Assembly (NCBI GenBank): GCA_016199325.1
Contig: JACQGW010000217.1
Coordinates: forward strand, 1-6,825
Length of the DNA stretch: 6,825 nt
Direction of reading: 5' to 3'
Source: Chloroflexota bacterium
Lineage (GTDB): Bacteria; Chloroflexota; Dehalococcoidia; JACQGW01
The translations under genes and the position numbers were made by a program. Below, piece after piece: positions 1 to 5,698 of this stretch (its first letter is position 1; every line of letters begins with the position of its first letter). The notes beneath the pieces were generated by a model. The model was not told where the DNA came from, searched no databases, and was given only the letters and a program-made list of their open reading frames with translations.

Positions 1-15
1 GAAGACGGCAGTCGG

Positions 16-98
16 CCCGTCACGCGTCAAGCGTGGTGGATGACGTGGATGACGAGTGACGCATGACGACTGACGCATGAAGACTGACGCATGACGAC
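16..98. repeat. TGACGNN heptanucleotide tandem array with inverted copies
   Basis: Three tandem 14-base units occupy 57-70, 71-84 and 85-98. The first and third are identical (TGACGCATGACGAC) and the middle one differs by one base. Each unit is two heptads of the form TGACGNN, so this is a 7-base-period short tandem repeat. A looser copy lies at 41-56. Two heptads in the opposite orientation (CCCGTCA, CGCGTCA) lie at 16-29, so the element can be drawn as an imperfect stem. Apart from this array and the ribosome binding site of the next gene, I see nothing in bases 1-119. Short heptanucleotide repeats of this kind are known in filamentous cyanobacteria and occur between genes in other phyla. 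No function can be read from the sequence. Confidence 0.85.
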
Positions 99-119
99 TG
101 ATGGAGGTCTGGAAACTAC

Positions 120-1166
120 GTGATCGATCTTCGGAGTGACGTGCGCACGACGCCGACCGATGAGATGTGGGAGGCGATGCGGCGGGCTGAGATGGGATGG
201 GCTTCCTTCGGCGAGGACCGCTCGGTGAACGAGCTGGAGGCGCTGGGTGCCGAGCTGCTGGGCAAGGAAGCGGCCGTGCTGGTGCCGACCTGCCGGATGG
301 CCAATCTGCTGGGCCTAATGACACTGGGCGAGCGCGGCACCCAGGCCGTTCTGGAATCGACGGCCCACATCGTCTGGTCCGAGGCGTGGAGCCTTGCGTA
401 CATCTGCGGCCTGTTCCCGCGCCTGGTCGAGGGCGCCGACGGCATGCCCGATCCGGTCGCGGTAGCCGAGGCGATCGAGAGCGCCGCGTTTGCCCGCCTG
501 CCGCGGACGAGCGTCGTCTGTCTGGAGAACTCGCACAACAACGCCGGCGGGACCGCGGCTACCGCCGAGCAGACGGCGGCCATTGCCGACGTGGCCCACC
601 GATATGGCGCCGCCCTCCACCTGGACGGCGCGCGTATCTTCAACTCGGCCATCGCCCTGGGGGTTCCGGCCAGATGCCTGGCCGAGGCCGCCGACACCGT
701 CGCGGTCAGCCTGCACAAGGGCCTCTGCGCGCCGGCCGGCGCCCTGCTCTGCGGTCCACGACAGACGATCTCGGCGGCGCGCGCCAACGCCCAGCGGCTC
801 GGCGCGGCGAGCATCCACAAAGCCGGCATCTTTGCCGCCGCCGGCATTGTCGCGCTCACGACGATGATCGACCGCCTGGCCGACGACCACCGCCGCGCGC
901 TGGCGCTCGCGAAGCAGATCGTCCAGGTGCCCGGGGTGCGCGTCGACCTGCGCACGGTGCAGACGAACATCGTGCTGATGGACGTGACGCAGCCGGGCCT
1001 GCCGGCGAACGAGTTTCTGGACCGGCTGGCGAGCCGGGGCGTGCTTGCCCTCCCGCGAACGGCCACCAGAGTGCGGTTCGTCACCCGCCGCTTGATCGAG
1101 GACCGCGACGTGGACGGTGCAGCCGAGGCAATCGCCGCTGCGGTGGCCTCCCCGGGGTTGGCATGA
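120..1166 (+). CDS. Low-specificity L-threonine aldolase / beta-eliminating lyase family PLP enzyme
   Basis: The 348-residue protein has the usual length and layout of the threonine aldolase/GLY1 family (fold-type I PLP enzymes). The family cleaves L-threonine or L-allo-threonine to glycine and acetaldehyde in the cytoplasm. The N-terminus IDLRSDVRTTPT matches the family's opening motif, so the GTG at 120 is chosen as start. GGAGG lies at 103-107, with a rather long 12-base spacer. His82 (STAHIVWSEA) is in the position that stacks on PLP. Asp169 in HLDGAR should contact the pyridine nitrogen. Lys200 in SLHKGLCAPAG is the expected Schiff-base lysine. Two departures are visible: the usual SKGLGAP reads HKGLCAP, and the usual RxVTH near the C-terminus reads RFVTRR. 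Substrate preference and stereospecificity cannot be told. The stop overlaps the next start (ATGA), which suggests translational coupling. Confidence 0.9.
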   Translation: MIDLRSDVRTTPTDEMWEAMRRAEMGWASFGEDRSVNELEALGAELLGKEAAVLVPTCRMANLLGLMTLGERGTQAVLESTAHIVWSEAWSLAYICGLFPRLVEGADGMPDPVAVAEAIESAAFARLPRTSVVCLENSHNNAGGTAATAEQTAAIADVAHRYGAALHLDGARIFNSAIALGVPARCLAEAADTVAVSLHKGLCAPAGALLCGPRQTISAARANAQRLGAASIHKAGIFAAAGIVALTTMIDRLADDHRRALALAKQIVQVPGVRVDLRTVQTNIVLMDVTQPGLPANEFLDRLASRGVLALPRTATRVRFVTRRLIEDRDVDGAAEAIAAAVASPGLA

Positions 1167-1378
1167 AACGGACCCGGGCTGTCCTGCACGAGCATCTTCC
1201 GGTCGTCGAGGTTGCCGACGGACAACTGCTGGACGCGCTGCTTGCCGATGCCGCCGTTGCCCGATGCATCGTGACGCGCCTGTCGGATCGTGTCGCCGTC
1301 GTGGAACCGGAGCAGTGGGACGCGTTGATGGCGCGCCTGCGGAAGCTGCGACACACCCCCAGAGTACTCCAGGGGTAG
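1163..1378 (+). CDS. Small conserved-looking protein, possible helicase-domain companion
   Basis: This 71-residue protein begins at an ATG overlapping the aldolase stop (ATGA) and ends at a TAG directly abutting the ATG of the next gene. That is typical of operon packing. Third codon positions are strongly G/C, as in the neighbours, which supports real coding. The protein is charged and soluble, with no signal peptide or membrane segment. I do not recognise a named family. By eye, residues about 24-63, including RVAVVEPEQWDALMARLRKL, align without gaps to the extreme C-terminus of the following 735-residue protein (residues about 685-724, DVLLVETKAVEAVRAELKWL). Roughly a quarter of positions are identical and the hydrophobic pattern matches. 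It may be a detached or duplicated copy of that C-terminal module. The similarity is weak and is an inference. Confidence 0.7.
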   Translation: MKRTRAVLHEHLPVVEVADGQLLDALLADAAVARCIVTRLSDRVAVVEPEQWDALMARLRKLRHTPRVLQG

Positions 1379-3586
1379 ATGGCGATGACCCAGGCGCCCC
1401 ACCGCTTCGACGGGTATCTTGAGAGCGTGCGCTCCGACGCCCTCAAGTCGATGGCACGGGTCTGGGGCGCGCGCGGCACGACGAAAAGAGAGGAATGCGC
1501 GGCGGTCATCCGCCAGGGATTGCAGGACCCCGCACAGGTCCGCGCGGCGCTGGCGGCGCTCCAGCCGTTTGAACGAACCGCACTGGCGCTGGCCAAATGG
1601 ATGGGGGGCACCATCGACGCCGGGGCGCTGGCCGCGGGTCTGGCTGCGACGGGCGTCCCGCTGCCGTCGGCCCGCAGGTCGCCGGACGACAATCCGAGCT
1701 GGCTGGTCGAGCCGCTGATCCGGCGCGGCCTTTTCATGGGCGATCACTCGATCGAGTCGGCCTATTATCTGGGCGGCGGCTATGGACGCGCCATCCTCTT
1801 CTCCGACGACCGCCTGCTGGCGCAGGCCGGGTCGCTGGAGTGCCGGCCATTTGGGCTGAAGGCGATGGCGCCGTCGCCATCGCCGATGAGTCGCCGTCCG
1901 CCGGCCGTCATCCTGGACATCGTCGGCGTACTTCAGGCGATCGAAACGATGGGCGGAGTCCGGCTGACCCAGAGCGGATCGGTGCGCGTCAACGACCTCC
2001 GCCGGCTGGTGCGAACGCTCGGCTGGAAAGAGGACGAGCTGCCGGGGGCGGGATTGCCGTTCCCCAACCCCGGCCTCGCCTTTGTCAGCGCGCTCCGCCA
2101 TTCGGGTCTGCTGGTCCTCCAAGGCGAAACCCTGCTCCCGGCCGAGCCGGTCAGCCGACTGGCGACGCGCCCCTACGACGAACAGGCCCGCCGCGTGCTG
2201 GGCGGGTTTCTGCAATCGCCGGAGTGGAGCGAATGGCCGGAAGGCGACGAGTATGGCTGGGAGGCTCGCCGGATTCGAGGGCGACTGGCGCTCGCGATGG
2301 CGCTGGCGGCCTTGCCCGTCGAATCCGACGGCTTCTTTGCGGTCGACGCGCTGGATCAGGGGCTGTTCGAGCGGATTGGGGAGTACTTCTCGATGGGCTA
2401 CCTCCCTCATCGGCCGTTCGCCTACAACCAGACGCCCGAGCAGGTGCGACAGGCAGAGGCCCAGTGGCGGGCGAAGCTGCGTGAGGCCTGGCTGGCGCGC
2501 GAGCGGCGGTGGCTCGCAGTGGCGCTTTCGACCTGGTGCTACGCGCTGGGGCTGGTCGAGCTGGGAATCGAGGATGGAGATCCGACCAGCCTTCGCTTGA
2601 CCGACCTCGGCCGGGCGGTGCTCTTCCCGGAGCGAGCGGGCTTGCCGGCGATGCCGGCCGCGCCGGCGCAGGGTGCCTGGATTGTCCAACCCAATTTCGA
2701 CGTGCTCGTCTATCTGGACCGCGCGTCGCCCGAGCAGTTGGCGTTTCTGGAGCGCCACACCGAGCGGGTACAGGTAGACCAGCACGTCGCCCAGTATCGG
2801 CTGACCAGGGAGTCGGTGTACCGCGGGCTGGAGAGCGGGACGTCGCCGGATGACCTGGTGGCGCGCTTGCAGGGCGGCGCCGGCCCGGCGGTGCCGCAAA
2901 ACGTGCTGTTCGAGATCGGCGAGTGGGCGGCGCTCCGTGAGCAGATCACGCTCCGCCACCGGGCAAGGCTGATCGAACTCCCCGACGCCCAGGCCCGCCA
3001 GGCAGCCATTCAGGCGAAGGTGCCGGGCACCCCGGTGGGCGAGCGGTTCCTCCTGCTGGACCCTGCGGCGCCGGCGGACATGGGGATCGATGAGCGGGTG
3101 AACTACGGCAGCGCCCTGCCACGCTGCCTGGTGGTCACAGAGGGCGGTGTAATCCGGCTGGCGAAGCGTACCGGCGACCTGTTCATTCAACCGCAGATCG
3201 ATCGGTGGGCACAGCGGTTGCCGGACGGGACCTGGCAGTTGACGGCGGCCAGCGTCTCGGCGGCTGTCAAGGCCGGGCTGCCCGCCACGGCGCTCTTCAA
3301 GCTGCTCGAAAGCCGGCTGACCCATCCGCTGCCGCCGCTCCTGGCCGTCGCGCTGCGGGCCTGGGCCGGCGGGCCCGCCACCGTCGACCTGGCAACCGTG
3401 ACCATCCTGCGCTGTTCCCAGCCGACCGTGTTCCAGGCCATCGCGGCGAGCTCGCGATTCCGTCCCTATCTCCGCGGCACGCTGGCCCCGGACGTTCTCC
3501 TGGTGGAGACGAAGGCTGTCGAGGCGGTGAGAGCTGAGCTCAAGTGGTTAGGGGCAGACGTCTCAGAAACCGTGGAGGTCAAGTGA
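1379..3586 (+). CDS. Helicase-associated (XPB/Ssl2 N-terminal-like, Helicase_C_3 type) protein
   Basis: This 735-residue cytoplasmic protein has a recognisable core at about residues 433-560. It opens with AWIVQPNFDVLVYLDRASPE, continues with VDQHVAQYRLTRESVYRGLE, and reaches VPQNVLFEIGEWAALREQI. This pattern defines the 'helicase conserved C-terminal-like / XPB-Ssl2 N-terminal' family (Pfam Helicase_C_3), which includes mycobacterial Rv0862c, encoded beside the XPB helicase gene. I see no Walker A or DEAD-type motif, so the protein carries no motor of its own. The N-terminal 420 residues look like winged-helix or alpha-helical repeats (FERTALALAKWMGG, VRLTQSGSVRVNDLRRLV), a likely DNA- or protein-binding scaffold. 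A role in repair or transcription-coupled work is inferred from XPB homology only. The ATG at 1379 directly follows a TAG. The in-frame ATG at 1385 is better spaced from AGGGG (1371-1375) and may be the true start. No XPB ATPase gene is in this window. Confidence 0.82.
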   Translation: MAMTQAPHRFDGYLESVRSDALKSMARVWGARGTTKREECAAVIRQGLQDPAQVRAALAALQPFERTALALAKWMGGTIDAGALAAGLAATGVPLPSARRSPDDNPSWLVEPLIRRGLFMGDHSIESAYYLGGGYGRAILFSDDRLLAQAGSLECRPFGLKAMAPSPSPMSRRPPAVILDIVGVLQAIETMGGVRLTQSGSVRVNDLRRLVRTLGWKEDELPGAGLPFPNPGLAFVSALRHSGLLVLQGETLLPAEPVSRLATRPYDEQARRVLGGFLQSPEWSEWPEGDEYGWEARRIRGRLALAMALAALPVESDGFFAVDALDQGLFERIGEYFSMGYLPHRPFAYNQTPEQVRQAEAQWRAKLREAWLARERRWLAVALSTWCYALGLVELGIEDGDPTSLRLTDLGRAVLFPERAGLPAMPAAPAQGAWIVQPNFDVLVYLDRASPEQLAFLERHTERVQVDQHVAQYRLTRESVYRGLESGTSPDDLVARLQGGAGPAVPQNVLFEIGEWAALREQITLRHRARLIELPDAQARQAAIQAKVPGTPVGERFLLLDPAAPADMGIDERVNYGSALPRCLVVTEGGVIRLAKRTGDLFIQPQIDRWAQRLPDGTWQLTAASVSAAVKAGLPATALFKLLESRLTHPLPPLLAVALRAWAGGPATVDLATVTILRCSQPTVFQAIAASSRFRPYLRGTLAPDVLLVETKAVEAVRAELKWLGADVSETVEVK

Positions 3587-4182
3587 GTCAAAGCAAGCCC
3601 GTTACCTACACGAATCGGAAGGGGACCACCCTCTACCTCTGCCGCGCTGTCGGCAAGACCGGCAAGCCGCGCTACTACTTTGCGCGTGAGCCCAGGGGTG
3701 AGGTGGTGGAGCAAATCCCGGCGGGATTCAAGATCGACGAAAGCGACACCGGTCTCGCCTTTCTGGTGAAAGACCGCCCCGCATTGATCCTGCCCGCGGA
3801 GGTTGCCGCCGTCGAGGCCGAGCTAAAGCGCCATCCCCAGCCGGGGCACTACCGGGTCAAAGTCAAGCCCGATCGGATCGAAATCCACGAGCGTATGGGG
3901 CCAGATGCCGAGGAGTTGCTGTCCATCTTCGGACGAGCGCTCGGCGTTCCCTCTGACACGGCACAGCAAGTGCAGGCCCGTCTGGATCGCACCGCCCGAT
4001 TCGAGCCAGTACTGCGCTTCATCCTGCTCGACGCTGAGCGGCGCACCTTCAGCGTCGAGCGCTGGTGCTATCTGGGCAGCATCGACGATTGGCTCGACAT
4101 TGGTCGAATGGGTCCGTTGGATGAGCTGACAGGGCAGACCATCCCAACGCTAGGCACCGACCAGTTCTTCGAGCTCTGGTGA
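3583..4182 (+). CDS. Conserved protein of unknown function
   Basis: The gene encodes 199 residues from a GTG at 3583 that overlaps the previous stop (GTGA). GGAGG at 3574-3578 sits just upstream. An earlier in-frame GTG at 3544 lies inside the upstream gene and is less likely. The N-terminus (VTYTNRKGTTLYLCRAVGKT, then GKPRYYFAREPRGE) and the C-terminal stretch (FILLDAERRTFSVERWCYLG, SIDDW) resemble a widespread family of uncharacterised bacterial proteins that share a 'Y-x-N-R-K-G ... KTGKPRYFF' opening. I know of no assigned function. It is soluble, with no signal peptide, membrane segment or catalytic signature I can name. The aromatic, basic N-terminus could be a small beta-rich nucleic-acid-binding domain, which is a guess. 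Tight coupling to the helicase-domain gene suggests they are made together. Its stop lies 2 bases from the stop of the convergent rhodanese gene. Confidence 0.82.
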   Translation: MSQSKPVTYTNRKGTTLYLCRAVGKTGKPRYYFAREPRGEVVEQIPAGFKIDESDTGLAFLVKDRPALILPAEVAAVEAELKRHPQPGHYRVKVKPDRIEIHERMGPDAEELLSIFGRALGVPSDTAQQVQARLDRTARFEPVLRFILLDAERRTFSVERWCYLGSIDDWLDIGRMGPLDELTGQTIPTLGTDQFFELW

Positions 4183-4184
4183 CA

Positions 4185-4538
4185 CTACTGTTCCCCTGGT
4201 TCTCTTGGGATCAGCGGATAGCCCGCGTCGATCAGCGCGTTAAAGCCGGTCTGGATAGCGTGGACGTGGGGGTAGCCCAGTTGCCGTAGCGTCAGCGCCA
4301 CACGGGCGCTGCTTTCCTCGTGCGGTCAGGTTCAGACGGTGAGGATCAGCCGGTCGCGCGGCAGGCGTGGATACTGATCCGGCGGCGTGGCGGGCGGGAT
4401 GTGAACCGAGTCCTGCGGTTTCAGGCGGGCGCCCTCATACGCCTCCGGCTCACGGGCGTCCACCAGCACGAAGCCGCCCCCGCGCCGAACCATCTCGACA
4501 AACTCCTCCTTGCTGATCCGCAGCGGCTGTGTCGCCAT
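4185..4538 (-). CDS. Rhodanese-domain protein with two in-frame UGA codons at the CxC active site (candidate Sec-x-Sec selenoprotein)
   Basis: The frame runs 117 codons from ATG (4538-4536) to TAG (4187-4185), the length of a single rhodanese domain. It is interrupted only by TGA at codon 69 (4334-4332) and codon 71 (4328-4326). The first part carries FVLVDAREPEAYEGARL, the usual first half of rhodanese. The part after the TGAs reads PHEESSARVALTLRQLGY, then VHAIQTGFNALIDAGYPL, the usual second half. Members with a C-T-C-P-x-E active-site loop have cysteines exactly where the TGAs fall. Counting back from LGY, codon 71 is the catalytic sulfur-carrying position. No other cysteine exists in the protein. 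GGAGGG at 4549-4544 gives a strong start signal. Rhodaneses transfer sulfane sulfur, and selenocysteine would make a more reactive selenol. The alternatives are a pseudogene with two nonsense mutations, or sequencing error. A naive call would end at 4332. The rhodanese identity is strong; translation through UGA is unproven. Confidence 0.72.
4293..4311 (-). promoter_or_regulatory. Candidate bacterial SECIS hairpin
   Basis: On the reverse strand CAGCGCC (4311-4305) and GGCGCTG (4299-4293) form a perfect 7-bp stem closing a 5-nt loop, CGUGU, with G at loop position 2. The loop begins 21 nt after the second TGA and 27 nt after the first. Bacterial SECIS elements lie inside the coding sequence just downstream of UGA, with a small stem and a G near the start of the apical loop, roughly 16-37 nt from the UGA. 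This hairpin fits for both codons. A competing 7-bp pairing with one G-U pair (CCGCACG at 4325-4319 with CGUGUGG at 4304-4298) is also possible. In such GC-rich DNA a chance hairpin is plausible, so this supports but does not prove recoding. Confidence 0.45.
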
Positions 4539-4543
4539 CGTTG

Positions 4544-4591
4544 CCCTCCAGCTCTCCTACTTCAAGTCCATCCCCTCCAGTCCCTGGAGGG
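4544..4591 (-). promoter_or_regulatory. Possible alternative hairpins covering the rhodanese ribosome binding site
   Basis: Reading the reverse strand, CCCTCCAG (4591-4584) is followed after 3 nt by its complement CTGGAGGG (4580-4573), giving an 8-bp hairpin. The same 8-mer CTGGAGGG recurs at 4551-4544, where it contains the ribosome binding site of the rhodanese gene, 5 nt before its ATG. The single CCCTCCAG could therefore pair with the near copy, leaving the binding site free, or with the far copy, hiding it. The near pairing, with its 3-nt loop, should be favoured. The geometry is seen in the sequence; regulation is inferred. Confidence 0.35.
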
Positions 4592-4625
4592 AGAAGTCGC
4601 AGCGGACCGTCCGCTCGTGGGCCTG
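4557..4625 (-). other. Coding-like tail without a visible 5' part
   Basis: Immediately before the rhodanese gene, one reverse-strand frame reads QAHERTVRCDFSLQGLEGMD then LK and a TAG at 4559-4557. Its codons have the G/C-rich third positions of real genes here. The frame has no convincing start: upstream it runs into the heptanucleotide inverted repeat at 4628-4707 and then antisense-like sequence across the preceding gene. It could be the 3' remnant of a gene whose front was lost when the repeat arose, or chance. I do not recognise the peptide. Confidence 0.25.
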
Positions 4626-4627
4626 GT

Positions 4628-4707
4628 GGTTTCTGGTTTCTCGTTTCTGGTTTCTGGTTGAGGAATCGGCGCCCTCGGCTCCAACCAGAAACCAGAAACC
4701 CGAAACC
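4628..4707. repeat. GGTTTCT heptanucleotide arrays in inverted orientation (large hairpin)
   Basis: Four tandem heptads lie at 4628-4655 (GGTTTCT, with one copy CGTTTCT), followed by a partial copy. After about 27 bases, the reverse complement appears as AGAAACC heptads at 4687-4707, preceded by a partial copy. The arms include an exact 18-bp complement: 4643-4660 with 4682-4699, enclosing a 21-base loop. Two bases separate the element from the stop codon of the fumarylacetoacetase-family gene, and it precedes the rhodanese leader. There is no run of T after the stem on either strand, so it is not a classical terminator, though it could protect or attenuate the transcript. Confidence 0.9.
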
Positions 4708-4708
4708 G

Positions 4709-5644
4709 CTATTCGGCGATGCAGGGGTTCTCCAGAACGCCGAGCTTCTCGATCTCCAGGCGCATCACGTCGCCGGGCTTGAGGTAGACGGGCGGCTTGC
4801 GGGCGTGGCCGACGCCGCTCGGCGTGCCGGTCGAGATGACGTCGCCCGGCTCCAGCGTGATGGTCTGGGAGAGGAAGCTGATCAGGTGCGGCACGGAGAA
4901 GATGAGCTGGCGGGTGTTCGAGCTCTGCCGGAGCTCGCCGTTCACCCAGAGCCGGACGTCCAGCTCGGGCAGGCCCGGCGCCTCGTCGGGCGTGACCAGA
5001 TACGGGCCGGTCGGCGCGAAGGTGTCCGCCGTCTTGCCGCGGATCCACTGGGTCGTCTCGAACTGGTGGTCACGGGCGCTCACGTCGTTCAGGATCGTGT
5101 AGCCGGCGACGTGCTCGTAGCCGGATTCGACCGGAATCCGCCGGCCGGCCTTGCCGATGACGACGGCCAGCTCCACCTCGTAGTCGAGCCGGTTCGAGGC
5201 CGCCGGCAGGATGACCGGCTCGCCCGGCCCGACGATGGTGTTGGCGAACTTGGCGAAGATGACCGGGACCTCGGGGATCGGCTGACCCGTCTCCAGGGCG
5301 TGGTCGCGGTAGTTCAGCCCGATGCAGATGATCTTGCCGGGCCGCTGGATGGGCGCCAGAATCCGCACGGCCGCAATCGGGTACACAGCCGGACGGCCAT
5401 CGCCGGCCAGCCCCTTCCCGGCCGCCAGGCTCTCGGCCGCCACCGCTGCAAGCTGGCGGGCCGCCGCCATCGCCGGCTCACCGGCCTGGAGCAACGCGAG
5501 GAGATCGCTTGGCAGGGCCGGCACATCATCCCGGCGGGCCCACGAGGGAAGCGCCCCGTAGGCCGCCGCGACGTCGACGACCTGGTCCTCGATTTCGACG
5601 CCAAGGCGCCGCTCACCCCCGGCTTGAAACGTCAACAGGCGCAT
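4709..5644 (-). CDS. Fumarylacetoacetate hydrolase (FAH) family protein
   Basis: The 311-residue protein has a short N-terminal domain and a full FAH catalytic domain from about residue 103 to 307. Visible motifs are KIICIGLNYRDHALE (His115 and Glu118 in the catalytic lid), DYEVELAVVIG (Glu156 and Glu158, metal ligands), YTILNDVSARD (Asp187, third metal ligand), RGKTADTF (Lys204) and STGTPSGVG (272-279). The family cleaves or isomerises 2,4-diketo acids using Mg2+ or Mn2+. Members include 2-hydroxyhepta-2,4-diene-1,7-dioate isomerase, fumarylpyruvate hydrolase, acylpyruvases and oxaloacetate decarboxylases. All key residues are present, so it should be active, but the substrate cannot be read from the sequence. 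No aromatic-degradation gene is nearby to decide it. The start is ATG at 5644 with GGAGG at 5659-5655, a 10-base spacer. It begins 54 bases after the haem-protein stop and may share its transcript. Confidence 0.9.
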   Translation of the reverse strand: MRLLTFQAGGERRLGVEIEDQVVDVAAAYGALPSWARRDDVPALPSDLLALLQAGEPAMAAARQLAAVAAESLAAGKGLAGDGRPAVYPIAAVRILAPIQRPGKIICIGLNYRDHALETGQPIPEVPVIFAKFANTIVGPGEPVILPAASNRLDYEVELAVVIGKAGRRIPVESGYEHVAGYTILNDVSARDHQFETTQWIRGKTADTFAPTGPYLVTPDEAPGLPELDVRLWVNGELRQSSNTRQLIFSVPHLISFLSQTITLEPGDVISTGTPSGVGHARKPPVYLKPGDVMRLEIEKLGVLENPCIAE

Positions 5645-5671
5645 GATCGCTTTGCCTCCATCTTGTCGAGT

Positions 5672-5688
5672 GGCGCCCGACCGGCGCC
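5672..5688 (-). terminator. Weak intergenic hairpin between haem-protein and FAH-family genes
   Basis: Two copies of the self-complementary hexamer GGCGCC (5672-5677 and 5683-5688) flank 5 bases and can form a 6-bp all-G/C stem, 10 bases after the haem-protein stop. No T-rich tract follows on the reverse strand, so intrinsic termination is doubtful. It may only mark a transcript boundary. Confidence 0.2.
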
Positions 5689-5698
5689 CTATGGATAG

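Noticed and set aside
21..35. Small hairpin CACGC-GTCAA-GCGTG as an operator or terminator
   Set aside because: Only 5 bp, and it is made largely from the heptad array itself; no independent support.
197..1162. Long forward frame overlapping the aldolase gene and continuous with the 71-residue ORF
   Set aside because: The part before 1163 is a glycine/arginine-rich shadow of the aldolase. Only the part from the ATG at 1163 has gene-like codon use and position.
116..3325. Very long (1069-codon) open frame on the reverse strand
   Set aside because: It lies antisense to three well-supported forward genes, has an arginine/proline-rich composition and no recognisable domain. It is a product of GC-rich codon bias.
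4332..4538. Rhodanese read as a simple 68-residue truncated gene
   Set aside because: The same frame continues with a conserved second half of the domain to a TAG at 4185, so ending at the first TGA loses half the fold including its active-site loop.
4628..4707. Possible CRISPR array or intrinsic terminator
   Set aside because: The repeat unit is only 7 bases with no spacers, and no T-tract follows the stem on either strand.
4529..5698. Long forward frame antisense to the FAH-family gene
   Set aside because: No domain, composition of an antisense shadow, and it runs straight through the heptad hairpin.
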